39,463 nucleotides of DNA from Acidimicrobiaceae bacterium (GCA_003132165.1 PKWW01000066.1:77681-117143), one strand, 5' to 3'; counted from the stretch's first letter, positions 17,530-25,553 are shown. Translations and numbers: made by a program. The notes: generated from the letters alone by a model not told the origin.

Positions 17530-18336
17530 TCAGGCCGCTATTGACGTTTTAGCACGTTGTTGCACGACCGCGGTTCGCACCAGATCTCTCGCGCCTGATC
17601 GCAGGTCGTCCATGGTGCCGTCGACGCTGAGACACACCCCCGCCTCGGGCCAGATACCGATCATCCGGGCGGGAGCGAGGCCGTCGGGGTGGGCCAGGGT
17701 CTCGATCGTGAGGTCGCTTCGTAGTCCCGGACCAGCACTTTTACCCGGACTTCCCGATCGCAGCCGCACGATGACGCGGGCGTCGTCGCGCACGATCTCC
17801 AGATCGCGGCGTCCGCGCAGCGTGGTGCGGGCCCTCGCGACGTCGTAGTAGGCGTCGCTCGACGACACCTTCCACTCGAAATCGAGGCTTCGGGCGATCT
17901 CGACGAGTTGTGTGGCCCAATTGACCGCTTCGGCGCTCACCAGACCCAGTTCTGCGTGCGAGATCCCCGCGAGCCACCAGGCAAGTGTCCCGCGCCGGGC
18001 GTGCCCGGCGGCGGCGCGCAGCAGTTGATCCATGAGCTCGTCATTGACCGCCTCGATCATTGAAAGGTTCGTCTCGTGCGTGAGACGGCGCAGCGCGGCG
18101 TTGCCGAGGGTTCTGCGCGCCGTGGAGGGTGACCACCGGAAACCGCCGCCGGACTTTCCGGCCTGCTCGACCATCCACGCGTCGAGGCGTCGATGATCGA
18201 CACTCGCGATCGCTCTGAATCGCGCGGCCAGGGATCTGCGGTGGTCGTCGCACAGCGACGCGCGCTCACGCGGAGCGGACTCGATGAGTTCATTCAGCCC
18301 GGGGGCGGTATGACGGCGGTGCAGCAAAGTCGTCAT
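17530..18336 (-). CDS. Uncharacterised protein, possible degenerate PD-(D/E)XK (RecB-like) fold
   Basis: A 268-aa protein that I do not recognise by name. Its C-terminal half has the layout of RecB/Cas4-like nuclease domains: a strand LRGRRDLEIV with an Asp, then ARVIVRLRSGSPG where active members have D/E-x-K-TG, a helix ELxxxLTIETLAHPDGLAPARMIG, and a C-terminal helix. The acidic and lysine positions are replaced (VRLRS), so catalysis is unlikely. The N-terminal half is helical (SLAARFRAIASVDHRRLDAWM). It starts within the last codon of the preceding gene (ATGA overlap), and the C-terminal halves of the two products can be aligned by eye. The fold assignment is inference. Confidence 0.75.
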   Translation of the reverse strand: MTTLLHRRHTAPGLNELIESAPRERASLCDDHRRSLAARFRAIASVDHRRLDAWMVEQAGKSGGGFRWSPSTARRTLGNAALRRLTHETNLSMIEAVNDELMDQLLRAAAGHARRGTLAWWLAGISHAELGLVSAEAVNWATQLVEIARSLDFEWKVSSSDAYYDVARARTTLRGRRDLEIVRDDARVIVRLRSGSPGKSAGPGLRSDLTIETLAHPDGLAPARMIGIWPEAGVCLSVDGTMDDLRSGARDLVRTAVVQQRAKTSIAA

Positions 18337-19130
18337 GAGGACTTCGTCATACTCTCGAGGGCGCTGAGCACTTCATTGGCACTGCGAAGGAGCAGCTCGG
18401 CGTCGACGTCGAGCGACCACATCTCGCCAGTCGCGGTCGAGAACGTCGACGTGCGAAGCGGTACGACTGACGAACGCAGTGTTTGGACGAGCGCGTGGTA
18501 GCGCATAGTCCGCTCGGCCCCTTCGCCGAGTGGCGACGTCGTGACGTCGAACAGCGCGACGCTGGCGACCGGCGACGACGTGCTGCCGACCATGAGGTCG
18601 ATGACGTCGCGCAGGATCACCGATCCGCCGGAGAGCAGTTGGGTGGCGCGGACCGAACTGCGTGGCAACCAGCGCGCGGGCACGTCGCCGAGCGAGCGGA
18701 TGAGCGTGATCGAGTGCGCGGTGACGTCGGTCGCGAGTCGGGCCATCTCGTCGCTGTCGAGTCGGTCGAGCGAGGTGAGCAGTTCCGACGTCCCGGCGTC
18801 GAGTCGCCACGCGAGCAACGCCTCGTCGAAGGGCCGCTCCACCTTCACGCCGACACTCAGTAGTCGCAATACCTGATTGACGAGCACGCCGCGGATCCGC
18901 CCGAGCGGCGAGAGCGAGATATCGGTCGTCTGCGGGTTCTGGCGAAGCGACGAGGCGCGCACCACGTGAGGAGCGGGGGGTTTTGACGTTCCGAGGATCT
19001 GGTAGATGCCATCTTCGAGCACCGACCGCAGGCCACTCGCCGTGGTGGTGTCAGCCAGCGGGCGCAGGGTGCGTTCGCCGCGAAGCGCTTCGATAGCGCA
19101 CCGTGGGGAGGGGGATGTCAACAGCGTCAT
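18333..19130 (-). CDS. Uncharacterised protein, possible degenerate PD-(D/E)XK (RecB-like) fold
   Basis: A 265-aa protein of unknown function, first of a two-gene unit. The segment SLSPLGRIRGVLVNQVL resembles the helix before the core of RecB-like nucleases; it is followed by VILRDVIDLMVGS (with Asp) and VASVALFDVTTSPLG, where active enzymes have D-x-K. Here the Lys position is Thr. Then comes RYHALVQTLRSSVVPLRTSTFSTATGEMW, a typical helix-strand end of such domains in actinobacterial proteins. I infer a nuclease-like fold without the catalytic lysine. The downstream partner overlaps by 4 nt and has the same layout. A divergent 39-aa membrane protein gene lies 45 nt upstream. Confidence 0.75.
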   Translation of the reverse strand: MTLLTSPSPRCAIEALRGERTLRPLADTTTASGLRSVLEDGIYQILGTSKPPAPHVVRASSLRQNPQTTDISLSPLGRIRGVLVNQVLRLLSVGVKVERPFDEALLAWRLDAGTSELLTSLDRLDSDEMARLATDVTAHSITLIRSLGDVPARWLPRSSVRATQLLSGGSVILRDVIDLMVGSTSSPVASVALFDVTTSPLGEGAERTMRYHALVQTLRSSVVPLRTSTFSTATGEMWSLDVDAELLLRSANEVLSALESMTKSS

Positions 19131-19163
19131 GGAACAACTCTTGCGTAGCCCTGTGACACGGCC

Positions 19164-19169
19164 TAGCGT
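19164..19169 (+). promoter_or_regulatory. -10 element TAGCGT, leaderless microprotein gene
   Basis: TAGCGT, 6 nt (ggcaac), then GTG at 19176; no Shine-Dalgarno sequence. Confidence 0.4.
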
Positions 19170-19175
19170 GGCAAC

Positions 19176-19295
19176 GTGTTTATCGCAGTGTTCTCAATCT
19201 TCGTCGTGGCCATCATCGTGCTGAGCGTAATGACGGTTCGCTTCGCCATCCGTCGCGACCGCGAGCGTCGCGCCAATCTCGCCGACAAGCCCTAG
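19176..19295 (+). CDS. 39-aa single-pass membrane microprotein
   Basis: A very short reading frame starting with GTG: a hydrophobic helix (FIAVFSIFVVAIIVLSVMTV) followed by a positively charged tail (RFAIRRDRERRANLADKP). This is the layout of a one-helix membrane protein with a basic cytoplasmic end. Two independent signs support it: a leaderless-type -10 (TAGCGT) exactly 6 nt before the start, and a stop codon sharing CTAG with the convergent gene, a pattern also found at two other gene pairs in this window. Its function is unknown. It could be a chance ORF, but composition and signals argue against that. Confidence 0.55.
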   Translation: MFIAVFSIFVVAIIVLSVMTVRFAIRRDRERRANLADKP

Positions 19296-19537
19296 GGCTT
19301 CAACTTTTCCTTCAGTTCGCGAATCTCGCGGTCGAAGTCGGCGAGCGCGCGCTCAAGGACTGACAACCTCGCCGTGAGCAGTTCTTTGACTCGTTCCTCC
19401 ACGCGGTCGTCGACCCGCTTGTCGATCTGGTCGCGCAACTTCGAGTCGATGGTGTCGACCAGCGGTTGGGTGAACTGCTTCAGACGGCTTCGCAGGTCCT
19501 GGGACTTGTCGCCGGTGGTGTCGTTCGAGTCGTTCAT
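19292..19537 (-). CDS. Small coiled-coil protein
   Basis: An 81-aa, highly charged and helical protein. After a short disordered start (NDSNDTTGDKSQD) it is almost one continuous amphipathic helix with heptad spacing: RSRLKQFTQPLVDTIDSKL, then QIDKRVDDRVEERVKELL and LERALADFDREIRELKEKL. No membrane segment or catalytic motif is seen. The start is supported by TAGTCT 6 nt upstream. The stop shares CTAG with the 39-aa membrane protein, so the two are tail to tail. A structural or scaffold role is possible; nothing specific is known to me. Confidence 0.75.
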   Translation of the reverse strand: MNDSNDTTGDKSQDLRSRLKQFTQPLVDTIDSKLRDQIDKRVDDRVEERVKELLTARLSVLERALADFDREIRELKEKLKP

Positions 19538-19543
19538 GGCTTC

Positions 19544-19549
19544 AGACTA
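19544..19549 (-). promoter_or_regulatory. -10 element TAGTCT, leaderless coiled-coil gene
   Basis: On the minus strand TAGTCT, 6 nt (gaagcc), then the ATG at 19537. Confidence 0.45.
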
Positions 19550-19552
19550 CGC

Positions 19553-21604
19553 CTACGCCGGCGGGCAGTACACCCCGGCGTTGAACTGGAGGGTGTTGAA
19601 CTGGCCCCACCACGGAGGGCCCGCGAGCGTCGACTCCTGGGACTTGAGCGTGGACGTGGGCATGCAGACGGCATCAAAGGCGATGTAACCGCGTACGTTC
19701 GAGCCCGAGGCCCCGGTGACCTGAACGGGCCCACCTCCGGCGAAGGCGACCGCCATGAACACTGGCAGCGACTGATTCACCAGTTTGTAGTTCGCGTATT
19801 CGGATTGGGACGTGTAGACACCGGCCTTCAGCGAGGAATCGATCGATGCGATGCCCTGCACCCAGCCCTGGAGCATCGACGCCCAGTACGTGGCGTTGGT
19901 GGCGATGGTGGCCTTGGACGAACCGCCGGGCGCGTCGAGGCCCGAGTGGTTGTCGGGGTATCCCTCGGGGTCGAAGATGACCCAGTCCGGCTTCAGCCCG
20001 ACGCCGAGCCCGCGGTACTGGTCGATCTGCTGGGCGACCCAGACCCCCGACGCGAAGCCGTGGCTGTAGTAGGTCGCCGACGTCTGCTTCTCGTTGGCGA
20101 GGGGCCCCGACACGGTCCAGAACGAGAGCCACGTCACGCGTTTGTGCGAGTTGTAGATGCTCTGGCCCAGGAGGAAGTCCGGTGACGTGGCGACGCTCGT
20201 CGCCGACGTGAAGCCGACCCACGGTGCGCTCCTCGTGCCGAGCCCGCCGGTGTCGCTGAGGATGGGCCAGCCGTCGGTGACGGCGAGCCCCCAGTCCTTC
20301 TGAGGTATGGCGTAGAGGCCGACACCCTGTTTCGGAGGCGAGCTCACGCCGGCGGCGAAGAGGTCGAGTTTCGTTCCGATCATCGCGCCCGTGACCACCG
20401 GGCCGACCGTGCGTGCGGCCGTGCCGGCGGTGACCGAGACGTCGGTGGCGGACCAGTTGAGCGTGCCGATCGTGTTGGTGAGAACGAAGAGGTCGCCCCA
20501 GTTCGCCGCCTGACCCGCGATCGAGAGTTGTCCCGAGGACGCGGTCATGAAGATTGCCCCGTCGAGAGGCGGCGCGCCGGTCGCGAACGCATTGACGTTG
20601 GTGGCGGTCCAGGCGAGGGGCGCCACTGGAGCGGTGTGCGACGACACCGCGGGCAGGAACGTCGTGAAGGGCGTCGAGTACAGCTCGACGTTGCCAGTCG
20701 CGGTGAGTGCGGCGACGTAGGAGGTCGACGCCGTGCTCGTCACGGCGAGGGCCCCGGCGCTGACGGCGGTCGACGTGAGGGTCGTCAGATTCTGGACGCT
20801 CCACGCGGCGGTGCTCGTCGCGATATTCGTGAAGACCTCCACGAAGCCCGTCGACGAGGTGGCGGCGAACGCGTCGGTGCCACTGGAGAAGGCGACGGGG
20901 CTGTTGGCGATGGCGCCCGCACCCGTGATCGAAGAGACATTGGCGGCGGCACCGATCGTCGGGATCCGCTGGTCGACGACCCACGAGAGCGGCACGACCT
21001 CGGCGTTGTTGGCGAGAGAGCGAAACGCGACGAATCCGCCGAGCCCGTTCACGGACACGCAGGGAATCGCCGACGCCGCGCCCACGCCAGTCGAGAGGGT
21101 GAGATCGGTTACCACGTAAGGACGCCACGGCATCGGGGACGCGACCTTGTCCGACCGCGGCGAGAGGCGCTGATTGGGCGTGATCAGGATGAGGTGGTTC
21201 GAGGAGTCGACGTAGAGGATGTCGACGTTACCCATCGGGTCGAAGAACGGTATGGGGTCCGAGCTCGGTGTGGGCGTGCTGGCGAGCGTCGAGATATTCA
21301 CCCACGAAGTCGGACCGTTGGTCCCTTGGGTGTAGAGGCCGATCTGGCGGTTGGCCATCTCGTAGGTCAGCGCCGTCTCGCCGTTCTGACTCACTGCGTG
21401 GGGACCTCCCAGCATGTTGATGTTGTCAATCTCACTTTCGAACGAGACCGCGTTCCAGGGCAGCGGGCCCGAACCGGTATTGACGAATTGGTATAGGGGC
21501 AGAGCGCTCGCCAGGTTCGGCGTGGCGACTGGCAGCAACGCCACCGGCAGCGTGGACCCGGCGATCATGATGTTCGCCGCCAGTATGGCTCGTCGGAACT
21601 TCAC
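19553..21604 (-). CDS. Large secreted protein with C-terminal glycosidase-like domain
   Basis: A 683-aa exported protein. The N-terminus KFRRAILAANIMIAGSTLPVALLPVATPNLASA is a signal peptide with probable cleavage near ASA. A long Ser/Thr/Ala/Val-rich middle with repeating strand patterns (SWVNISTLAS, AWSVQNLTTLT, AWTATNVNAFA, NWSATDVSVTA) looks like a beta-propeller or lectin-like repeat. The last 200 residues (GVWVAQQIDQYRGLGVG, PDWVIFDPEGYPD, LKAGVYTSQSEYANYKL, RGYIAFDAVCMP) resemble a TIM-barrel glycoside-hydrolase-like domain with an acidic pair in FDPEG. I choose GTG 21604 because AAGGA lies 5 nt upstream; ATG 21610 is the alternative. It follows the S53 protease gene on the same strand. 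Confidence 0.8.
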   Translation of the reverse strand: MKFRRAILAANIMIAGSTLPVALLPVATPNLASALPLYQFVNTGSGPLPWNAVSFESEIDNINMLGGPHAVSQNGETALTYEMANRQIGLYTQGTNGPTSWVNISTLASTPTPSSDPIPFFDPMGNVDILYVDSSNHLILITPNQRLSPRSDKVASPMPWRPYVVTDLTLSTGVGAASAIPCVSVNGLGGFVAFRSLANNAEVVPLSWVVDQRIPTIGAAANVSSITGAGAIANSPVAFSSGTDAFAATSSTGFVEVFTNIATSTAAWSVQNLTTLTSTAVSAGALAVTSTASTSYVAALTATGNVELYSTPFTTFLPAVSSHTAPVAPLAWTATNVNAFATGAPPLDGAIFMTASSGQLSIAGQAANWGDLFVLTNTIGTLNWSATDVSVTAGTAARTVGPVVTGAMIGTKLDLFAAGVSSPPKQGVGLYAIPQKDWGLAVTDGWPILSDTGGLGTRSAPWVGFTSATSVATSPDFLLGQSIYNSHKRVTWLSFWTVSGPLANEKQTSATYYSHGFASGVWVAQQIDQYRGLGVGLKPDWVIFDPEGYPDNHSGLDAPGGSSKATIATNATYWASMLQGWVQGIASIDSSLKAGVYTSQSEYANYKLVNQSLPVFMAVAFAGGGPVQVTGASGSNVRGYIAFDAVCMPTSTLKSQESTLAGPPWWGQFNTLQFNAGVYCPPA

Positions 21605-21625
21605 GCCCATCCTTCGTAGAGGGCG

Positions 21626-21722
21626 GGACCCCAAGGTCCGTCAGGCGGGCACCTCGGCAAAAGTCTGGGAGTGGTCGTTGTGCTCATCAGGGCCGAGGGA
21701 CGCGTGACTCGCTTGCCTGACG
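21626..21722 (-). promoter_or_regulatory. Structured intercistronic leader RNA (candidate)
   Basis: Between the S53 stop codon and the secreted-protein start, the minus-strand RNA can form a nested structure: outer stem CGUCAGGC/GCCUGACG (21722-21715 with 21646-21639), inner stem CCUCGGC/GCCGAGG (21698-21692 with 21658-21652), and next to it a small hairpin GGACC-UUGG-GGUCC (21639-21626). It begins 1 nt after the protease stop. It does not match a riboswitch consensus I can recall. Confidence 0.4.
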
Positions 21723-21723
21723 G

Positions 21724-24093
21724 CTAGCTGAGCGTCGTTACTCGCGCGGGCGCTGACGTAACGCCCGGCCCTTTCGCATTGAGGGCGCGCACTCGCACGA
21801 CGTAGGTCCTTGATTTGGCCAGGTTCATGACGCTGACGCTTCGCGTCAGAGCGGAGAACGTGATCCACGACGCTCCCGAATTGATGGAGTACTGGTACGA
21901 GGTGATCGGGCTGGCACCGTTTGACGATGGCGCAGTCACGGTGAGTCTGAAGCCGTGTGGCAGTGCCTTCAGGCTCTTGATCGTGGTCTTACCCGGCACC
22001 TTCGCGGTCGACTTCAGGGCGGCGAAATCCAGTGTCGTCGTGTTGAGCGTCTGGCCGGCGTAGGAGATGGTGAGCGTGACCGGGCCCACGGCGTCGGAAC
22101 TTACGGTGAAGCTCGCCGTGCCGGTCGAGTCCGTGCTGATCTCGTAGGAGGCGGCTCCGGTGCCGGTCGTGCTCGAGGTCGAGCCGTCGAGCACGATGGT
22201 GCCCGCGGTCGAGCCCGCGGTCACGCTCACGGCGGTGTTGGTGATCGGGTTCGAGTTCGCGTCCTTCAACACCGCGGTCACGGTGGCCGACGTGTTCACC
22301 GTCGGGTTCTGACCCGACGTCGTGAACGAGCTCTTCGTGATGTTGATCTTGGCGGGGCAGAGCCCTGCGAGGAACGCCGCACCGTTCGGACTGCCGAGCC
22401 CGGACGCGTTGTCGTAACCAACGCCCGCGCTGTACCCGGCGACGGTGTGGAGGTTGTTGTTGCCCGACGTCACGTCATTGAAGCCAATACCGTTGGTGGC
22501 CATTGAGTAGAGCGCCGGGTTGATGAGACCGAGTCGTGTGACCGAGCAGGCCTGCGCCGCGACTGCGACGAGGGCGCTCACGAGCGGCGCGCCGATTGAG
22601 GTGCCACCGATCGGACTCCATCCACTGCCGCAGTTCTTCCGGCAGATGGGGACACCGTTGACGGAGGCACCCGAGTAGTAGTCGATGAAGCCGGTATTGG
22701 GATCGGCCATCACCGAGAGGTCGGGTACCTGACGCATGGTCGCGGTGGTGGCGATGCCGGGCGCGCTCTGCCACGAAGGCCGTGACCAGAGAATCGAGAC
22801 CCCGCCGCCGCCCGCGGCACCGGCGGAGTTCCATACTGACTGACTCAGCGGGCTGATACTCGACACGCTGAGTCCTCCGACGCCGGTCACGTAGGGCTGG
22901 GAAGCGGGATCGTCGACCGCGAGGGCGTTATTCACGACGCCCGAGCAGTCCGAGGATCCATTGTCGCCCGCAGACGCCACGATCGTCTGGCCCTGGGCCG
23001 TCATCTGCTCGAAGATCGCCTGCTCGGCGAGCGGGTCGCCGGTCGGGTCGCTCTCGCAGGTCCCCCACGACGTCGTGACGATCGAGGCGGTGTTGTCGTC
23101 GGCGATCGCCTGGTAGACGTCGGTCGGCCCGTTGTTGGAGTTCGGTCCTTCGTAGACTTTGATGGCGGCCCCGGGGGCGAGTGCGGACGCCTCTTCGACG
23201 TCGAGCGTGGCCTCTTCGGCCTCGCCGTTCTGGTTCCCCGCCGCGGCGCCACCGTCGACCGGGACCGGCGTGATCGCGGGGGACAGTCCGTAACAGGTGA
23301 AGTACGTCGCCACGTCGTTCGAGTTGTACTGGCCCAGCTCATAGACGGCGATGGTCTGTCCGGTGCCGTTGTCACCGCTGGCCCAGGCGGCGCTCAGACC
23401 GTAGAGCTGACCCTGCTGTTGGAGCGTGTATCCGCCCAGAGAGTTTGGCGTGCTGCCGCCGCTGCTACCGGCCGATGCGCACGTCGAAGGGGTGATGACC
23501 TTCGCGCTCGCGTGGCTGACGATGCTCGCGGGCGTCGGTGCTGTGACGGTGGAGAGGCCCGCGACGGTGACGACATCGCTCGCGATCGAGGCTGGCAACG
23601 TGGCCTTGGCGGCGAACTGTGCCGCAAGCCCGCTACTCGTGCGCACGGTCTCGACTGGTGTGTCGAAGGCGTGGGCGATATTGGTCGTCGTGCCCGAGAC
23701 GTGCAGCAACACCCGGCCCTTGCTCAACGCACCGATCTTCAGACCGTACGTCGCGAGGTACGAGCGCACCGTCGCGACCGAGGATGGCGCGGCGCCGAAT
23801 TCGCTGGCGAACTGCGAGGTTGACAGGAAGTGGTGGTAGTTGGGCGACGCGGTGTCCGAGAGGCTCGTCAGAAATGCGCTCAACCTGTCGGCGTTCTTCT
23901 GGCGCAGTACGACGTCAAAGGACGTGGTGATCGGGGTGCTCACAATCGTGTCCGACGTGGGTACCGGCGAGCTGTCCGCCACCTGGACCCGAGGTTCGCT
24001 GGCCAGAGCGGGAGAAACGGCAAACGTGAAGGCGGCCAGCGTGGCGCTGAGCATGATGGAGCAAATAAGGGAGATTCGAGAGCGACGTCGCAT
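21724..24093 (-). CDS. S53 family (sedolisin/kumamolisin-like) secreted protease
   Basis: A 789-aa secreted serine-carboxyl peptidase of the sedolisin family, whose members usually work at acid pH. Signal peptide: about 1-31, ending SPALA. Pro-domain (about 45-185): FDVVLRQKNADRLSAFL, NYHHFLSTSQFASEFG, the usual pro-kumamolisin signatures. Catalytic domain (about 215-580): Glu-Asp pair E294 and D298 (EEATLDVE), oxyanion Asp D377 (SAGDNGSSDC), nucleophile S499 (GGTSIGAP) and the calcium-site region starting FNDVTSGNN. The C-terminal 200 residues hold an Ig-like domain and a fibronectin type III domain (SPITSYQYSINSGASW, RTYVVRVRALNAKGPG). The gene has a leaderless-type promoter. Confidence 0.95.
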   Translation of the reverse strand: MRRRSRISLICSIMLSATLAAFTFAVSPALASEPRVQVADSSPVPTSDTIVSTPITTSFDVVLRQKNADRLSAFLTSLSDTASPNYHHFLSTSQFASEFGAAPSSVATVRSYLATYGLKIGALSKGRVLLHVSGTTTNIAHAFDTPVETVRTSSGLAAQFAAKATLPASIASDVVTVAGLSTVTAPTPASIVSHASAKVITPSTCASAGSSGGSTPNSLGGYTLQQQGQLYGLSAAWASGDNGTGQTIAVYELGQYNSNDVATYFTCYGLSPAITPVPVDGGAAAGNQNGEAEEATLDVEEASALAPGAAIKVYEGPNSNNGPTDVYQAIADDNTASIVTTSWGTCESDPTGDPLAEQAIFEQMTAQGQTIVASAGDNGSSDCSGVVNNALAVDDPASQPYVTGVGGLSVSSISPLSQSVWNSAGAAGGGGVSILWSRPSWQSAPGIATTATMRQVPDLSVMADPNTGFIDYYSGASVNGVPICRKNCGSGWSPIGGTSIGAPLVSALVAVAAQACSVTRLGLINPALYSMATNGIGFNDVTSGNNNLHTVAGYSAGVGYDNASGLGSPNGAAFLAGLCPAKINITKSSFTTSGQNPTVNTSATVTAVLKDANSNPITNTAVSVTAGSTAGTIVLDGSTSSTTGTGAASYEISTDSTGTASFTVSSDAVGPVTLTISYAGQTLNTTTLDFAALKSTAKVPGKTTIKSLKALPHGFRLTVTAPSSNGASPITSYQYSINSGASWITFSALTRSVSVMNLAKSRTYVVRVRALNAKGPGVTSAPARVTTLS

Positions 24094-24099
24094 TGTTAC

Positions 24100-24105
24100 A
24101 GCCTA
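24100..24105 (-). promoter_or_regulatory. -10 element TAGGCT, leaderless S53 protease gene
   Basis: On the minus strand TAGGCT, 6 nt (gtaaca), then the ATG at 24093. Confidence 0.5.
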
Positions 24106-24166
24106 GGAAAGAGTTGGGCCAAGTGACAGAACGCAAGATAATCTTCACACAACTGTTAGGTGATTC

Positions 24167-24670
24167 TTAACTCTGGGGGTACCCCGCTGCGGCGTAGCGA
24201 GCGGACAAATCCCGACATTCAATGCAGATTGACTCGGGAATCACGCCCCAACGGATCAACCAGCCGAACATCGTGCAGCCGAGGCAGAAACCGAGGAAAC
24301 CCTCCAATGACGCTGCGGCGATAAGTGGTAGAAGGATCCAGCGCGCCGCCGTCCAGCCGTCGAGCACCCACGTCAACGTCGCCGCAACCGTGAGTACCGC
24401 GCCGATGCCCTGGGCGAAACGCTTCGGAGGACCGGGCACGAACTTCTGCCACGAGGTGAGACGAGGTCCCGAGACGCGCACGGCGAACTGACCGAGGGGC
24501 GAGAGCGTTGGGCCAGCGGCGACTCGGGCGAGGAATCCGTAGGTCAGGGGGATGAGGATCCAGGCCCATCCGGTGACGAAGGCGAGCACCGACATGGTCA
24601 CGACACCGAGGGCGACCGACCTCGCCGATGCGTCGTTCACGGGGTTCGGGAAAGAGAAAAGTTTCTTCAT
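24167..24670 (-). CDS. DUF4395 membrane protein
   Basis: A 167-aa integral membrane protein of the DUF4395 family. It starts with FSFPNPVNDASARSVALGVV, has paired hydrophobic helices (SVLAFVTGWAWILIPLTYGFLARV and two more after residue 90), the family's cytoplasmic loop GPPKRFAQGIG, and a Cys pair in GFCLGCTMFGWL. A second Cys pair lies in the tail (SICIECRDLSARY). In other Actinobacteria such proteins often stand beside thioredoxin-like genes; here no such neighbour is seen. Function unknown, though the cysteine pairs suggest redox chemistry or metal binding. Confidence 0.88.
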   Translation of the reverse strand: MKKLFSFPNPVNDASARSVALGVVTMSVLAFVTGWAWILIPLTYGFLARVAAGPTLSPLGQFAVRVSGPRLTSWQKFVPGPPKRFAQGIGAVLTVAATLTWVLDGWTAARWILLPLIAAASLEGFLGFCLGCTMFGWLIRWGVIPESICIECRDLSARYAAAGYPQS

Positions 24671-24677
24671 CCGACAA

Positions 24678-24683
24678 ATCTTA
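24678..24683 (-). promoter_or_regulatory. -10 element TAAGAT, leaderless DUF4395 gene
   Basis: On the minus strand TAAGAT, 7 nt (ttgtcgg), then the ATG at 24670. Confidence 0.45.
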
Positions 24684-24712
24684 GTGAAATTATCGACAAT
24701 TCGCTACAGGAT

Positions 24713-25480
24713 TTAGAGAGCGAGTCGGACCGTCGTGATGACGCCCGTGGCGATGATCAGCCAACGCACGACCTGGGGTGAAAGTCGCTGAATCAATAGG
24801 GTACCGAGCCAGCCGCCGACCAGGGTGCCGATGAGGATCATGTAGACCGCGTCCAGGGCCAGGTGTCCGCGAAAGATGAAGATAATTGCGGCACAACTGT
24901 TGATGACCAGCGACAATACGTTGCGCAGGCCCTGCAGTTCGGGCATGTCGAAGGGCAACGACACCGCCATCACCGCGATGAGAAGCACGCCGAGACCGGC
25001 GCCGAAATAGCCACCGTAGATTGACACGAGAAAGATGCCGATGAACAGGGTCCAACGACGTGAGGGGTGCGAGTGGTCGATGTGACTAAGTCGTTTGGTG
25101 ATGCGCGGCGCCAGCGCGAAGAGCAGGGTCCCCGCGCCGATCAACCAGGGCACGACGCTGCGAAAGGTGCTCGGGGCCGCCGTGAGCAACAACACGCAGC
25201 CGGTCGTCGCGCCGAGCAGGCACGAGGGCATCAGCGACTTGAGCAGTTGCTTGTGCGGGGTGATCTGGTGACGGAAACCCCTGATGCCGCCGAAGTAGCT
25301 GGGCAGCACGCCGACCGAAGTGGAGACGTTCGCTTGCAGCGCCTGAATACCCGTGGCGAGCAGCGTCGGAAACGTAATGAAGGTTCCACCGCCGGCGATG
25401 CCGTTCGCGATGCCCGCGCCAACGCCCGCCGCCAGGAAAATGGCAAGCCGCCAACCGAGGGCAAGAGAAGAGGCGAACAT
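24713..25480 (-). CDS. TSUP-family permease (TauE/SafE-like)
   Basis: A 255-aa membrane protein of the sulfite exporter TauE/SafE family, which moves sulfite, sulfoacetate or other organosulfur anions. The first half carries FLAAGVGAGIANGIAGGGTFITFPTLLATGI with the family's glycine-rich GGG motif and LQANVSTSVGVLPSYFGG; the second half repeats this with IYGGYFGAGLGVLLIAVMA and LRNVLSLVINSCAAIIF. About eight transmembrane helices are visible. The start at 25480 gives the normal N-terminus and is preceded by TAGAGT 7 nt upstream; the longer frame upstream is not hydrophobic and overlaps the Nudix gene's 5' region. The substrate cannot be told. Confidence 0.9.
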   Translation of the reverse strand: MFASSLALGWRLAIFLAAGVGAGIANGIAGGGTFITFPTLLATGIQALQANVSTSVGVLPSYFGGIRGFRHQITPHKQLLKSLMPSCLLGATTGCVLLLTAAPSTFRSVVPWLIGAGTLLFALAPRITKRLSHIDHSHPSRRWTLFIGIFLVSIYGGYFGAGLGVLLIAVMAVSLPFDMPELQGLRNVLSLVINSCAAIIFIFRGHLALDAVYMILIGTLVGGWLGTLLIQRLSPQVVRWLIIATGVITTVRLAL

Positions 25481-25487
25481 TCTTACT

Positions 25488-25493
25488 ACTCTA
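25488..25493 (-). promoter_or_regulatory. -10 element TAGAGT, leaderless TSUP gene
   Basis: On the minus strand TAGAGT, 7 nt (agtaaga), then the ATG at 25480. Confidence 0.4.
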
Positions 25494-25553
25494 CGAAGGT
25501 GAATTCTTCGCGAACTCCATGGGTTAATACTTGGCTTGGAGCAATTCGTCATC

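Noticed and set aside
20528..21496. A long Arg/Gly-rich plus-strand frame opposite the secreted-protein gene
   Set aside because: Composition is typical of an antisense shadow, and the minus-strand gene has a signal peptide and domain structure.
21652..21700. CUGAUGAG within the leader RNA, as in a hammerhead ribozyme core
   Set aside because: There is no matching GAAA core segment or cleavage-site arrangement nearby, so a hammerhead cannot be drawn.
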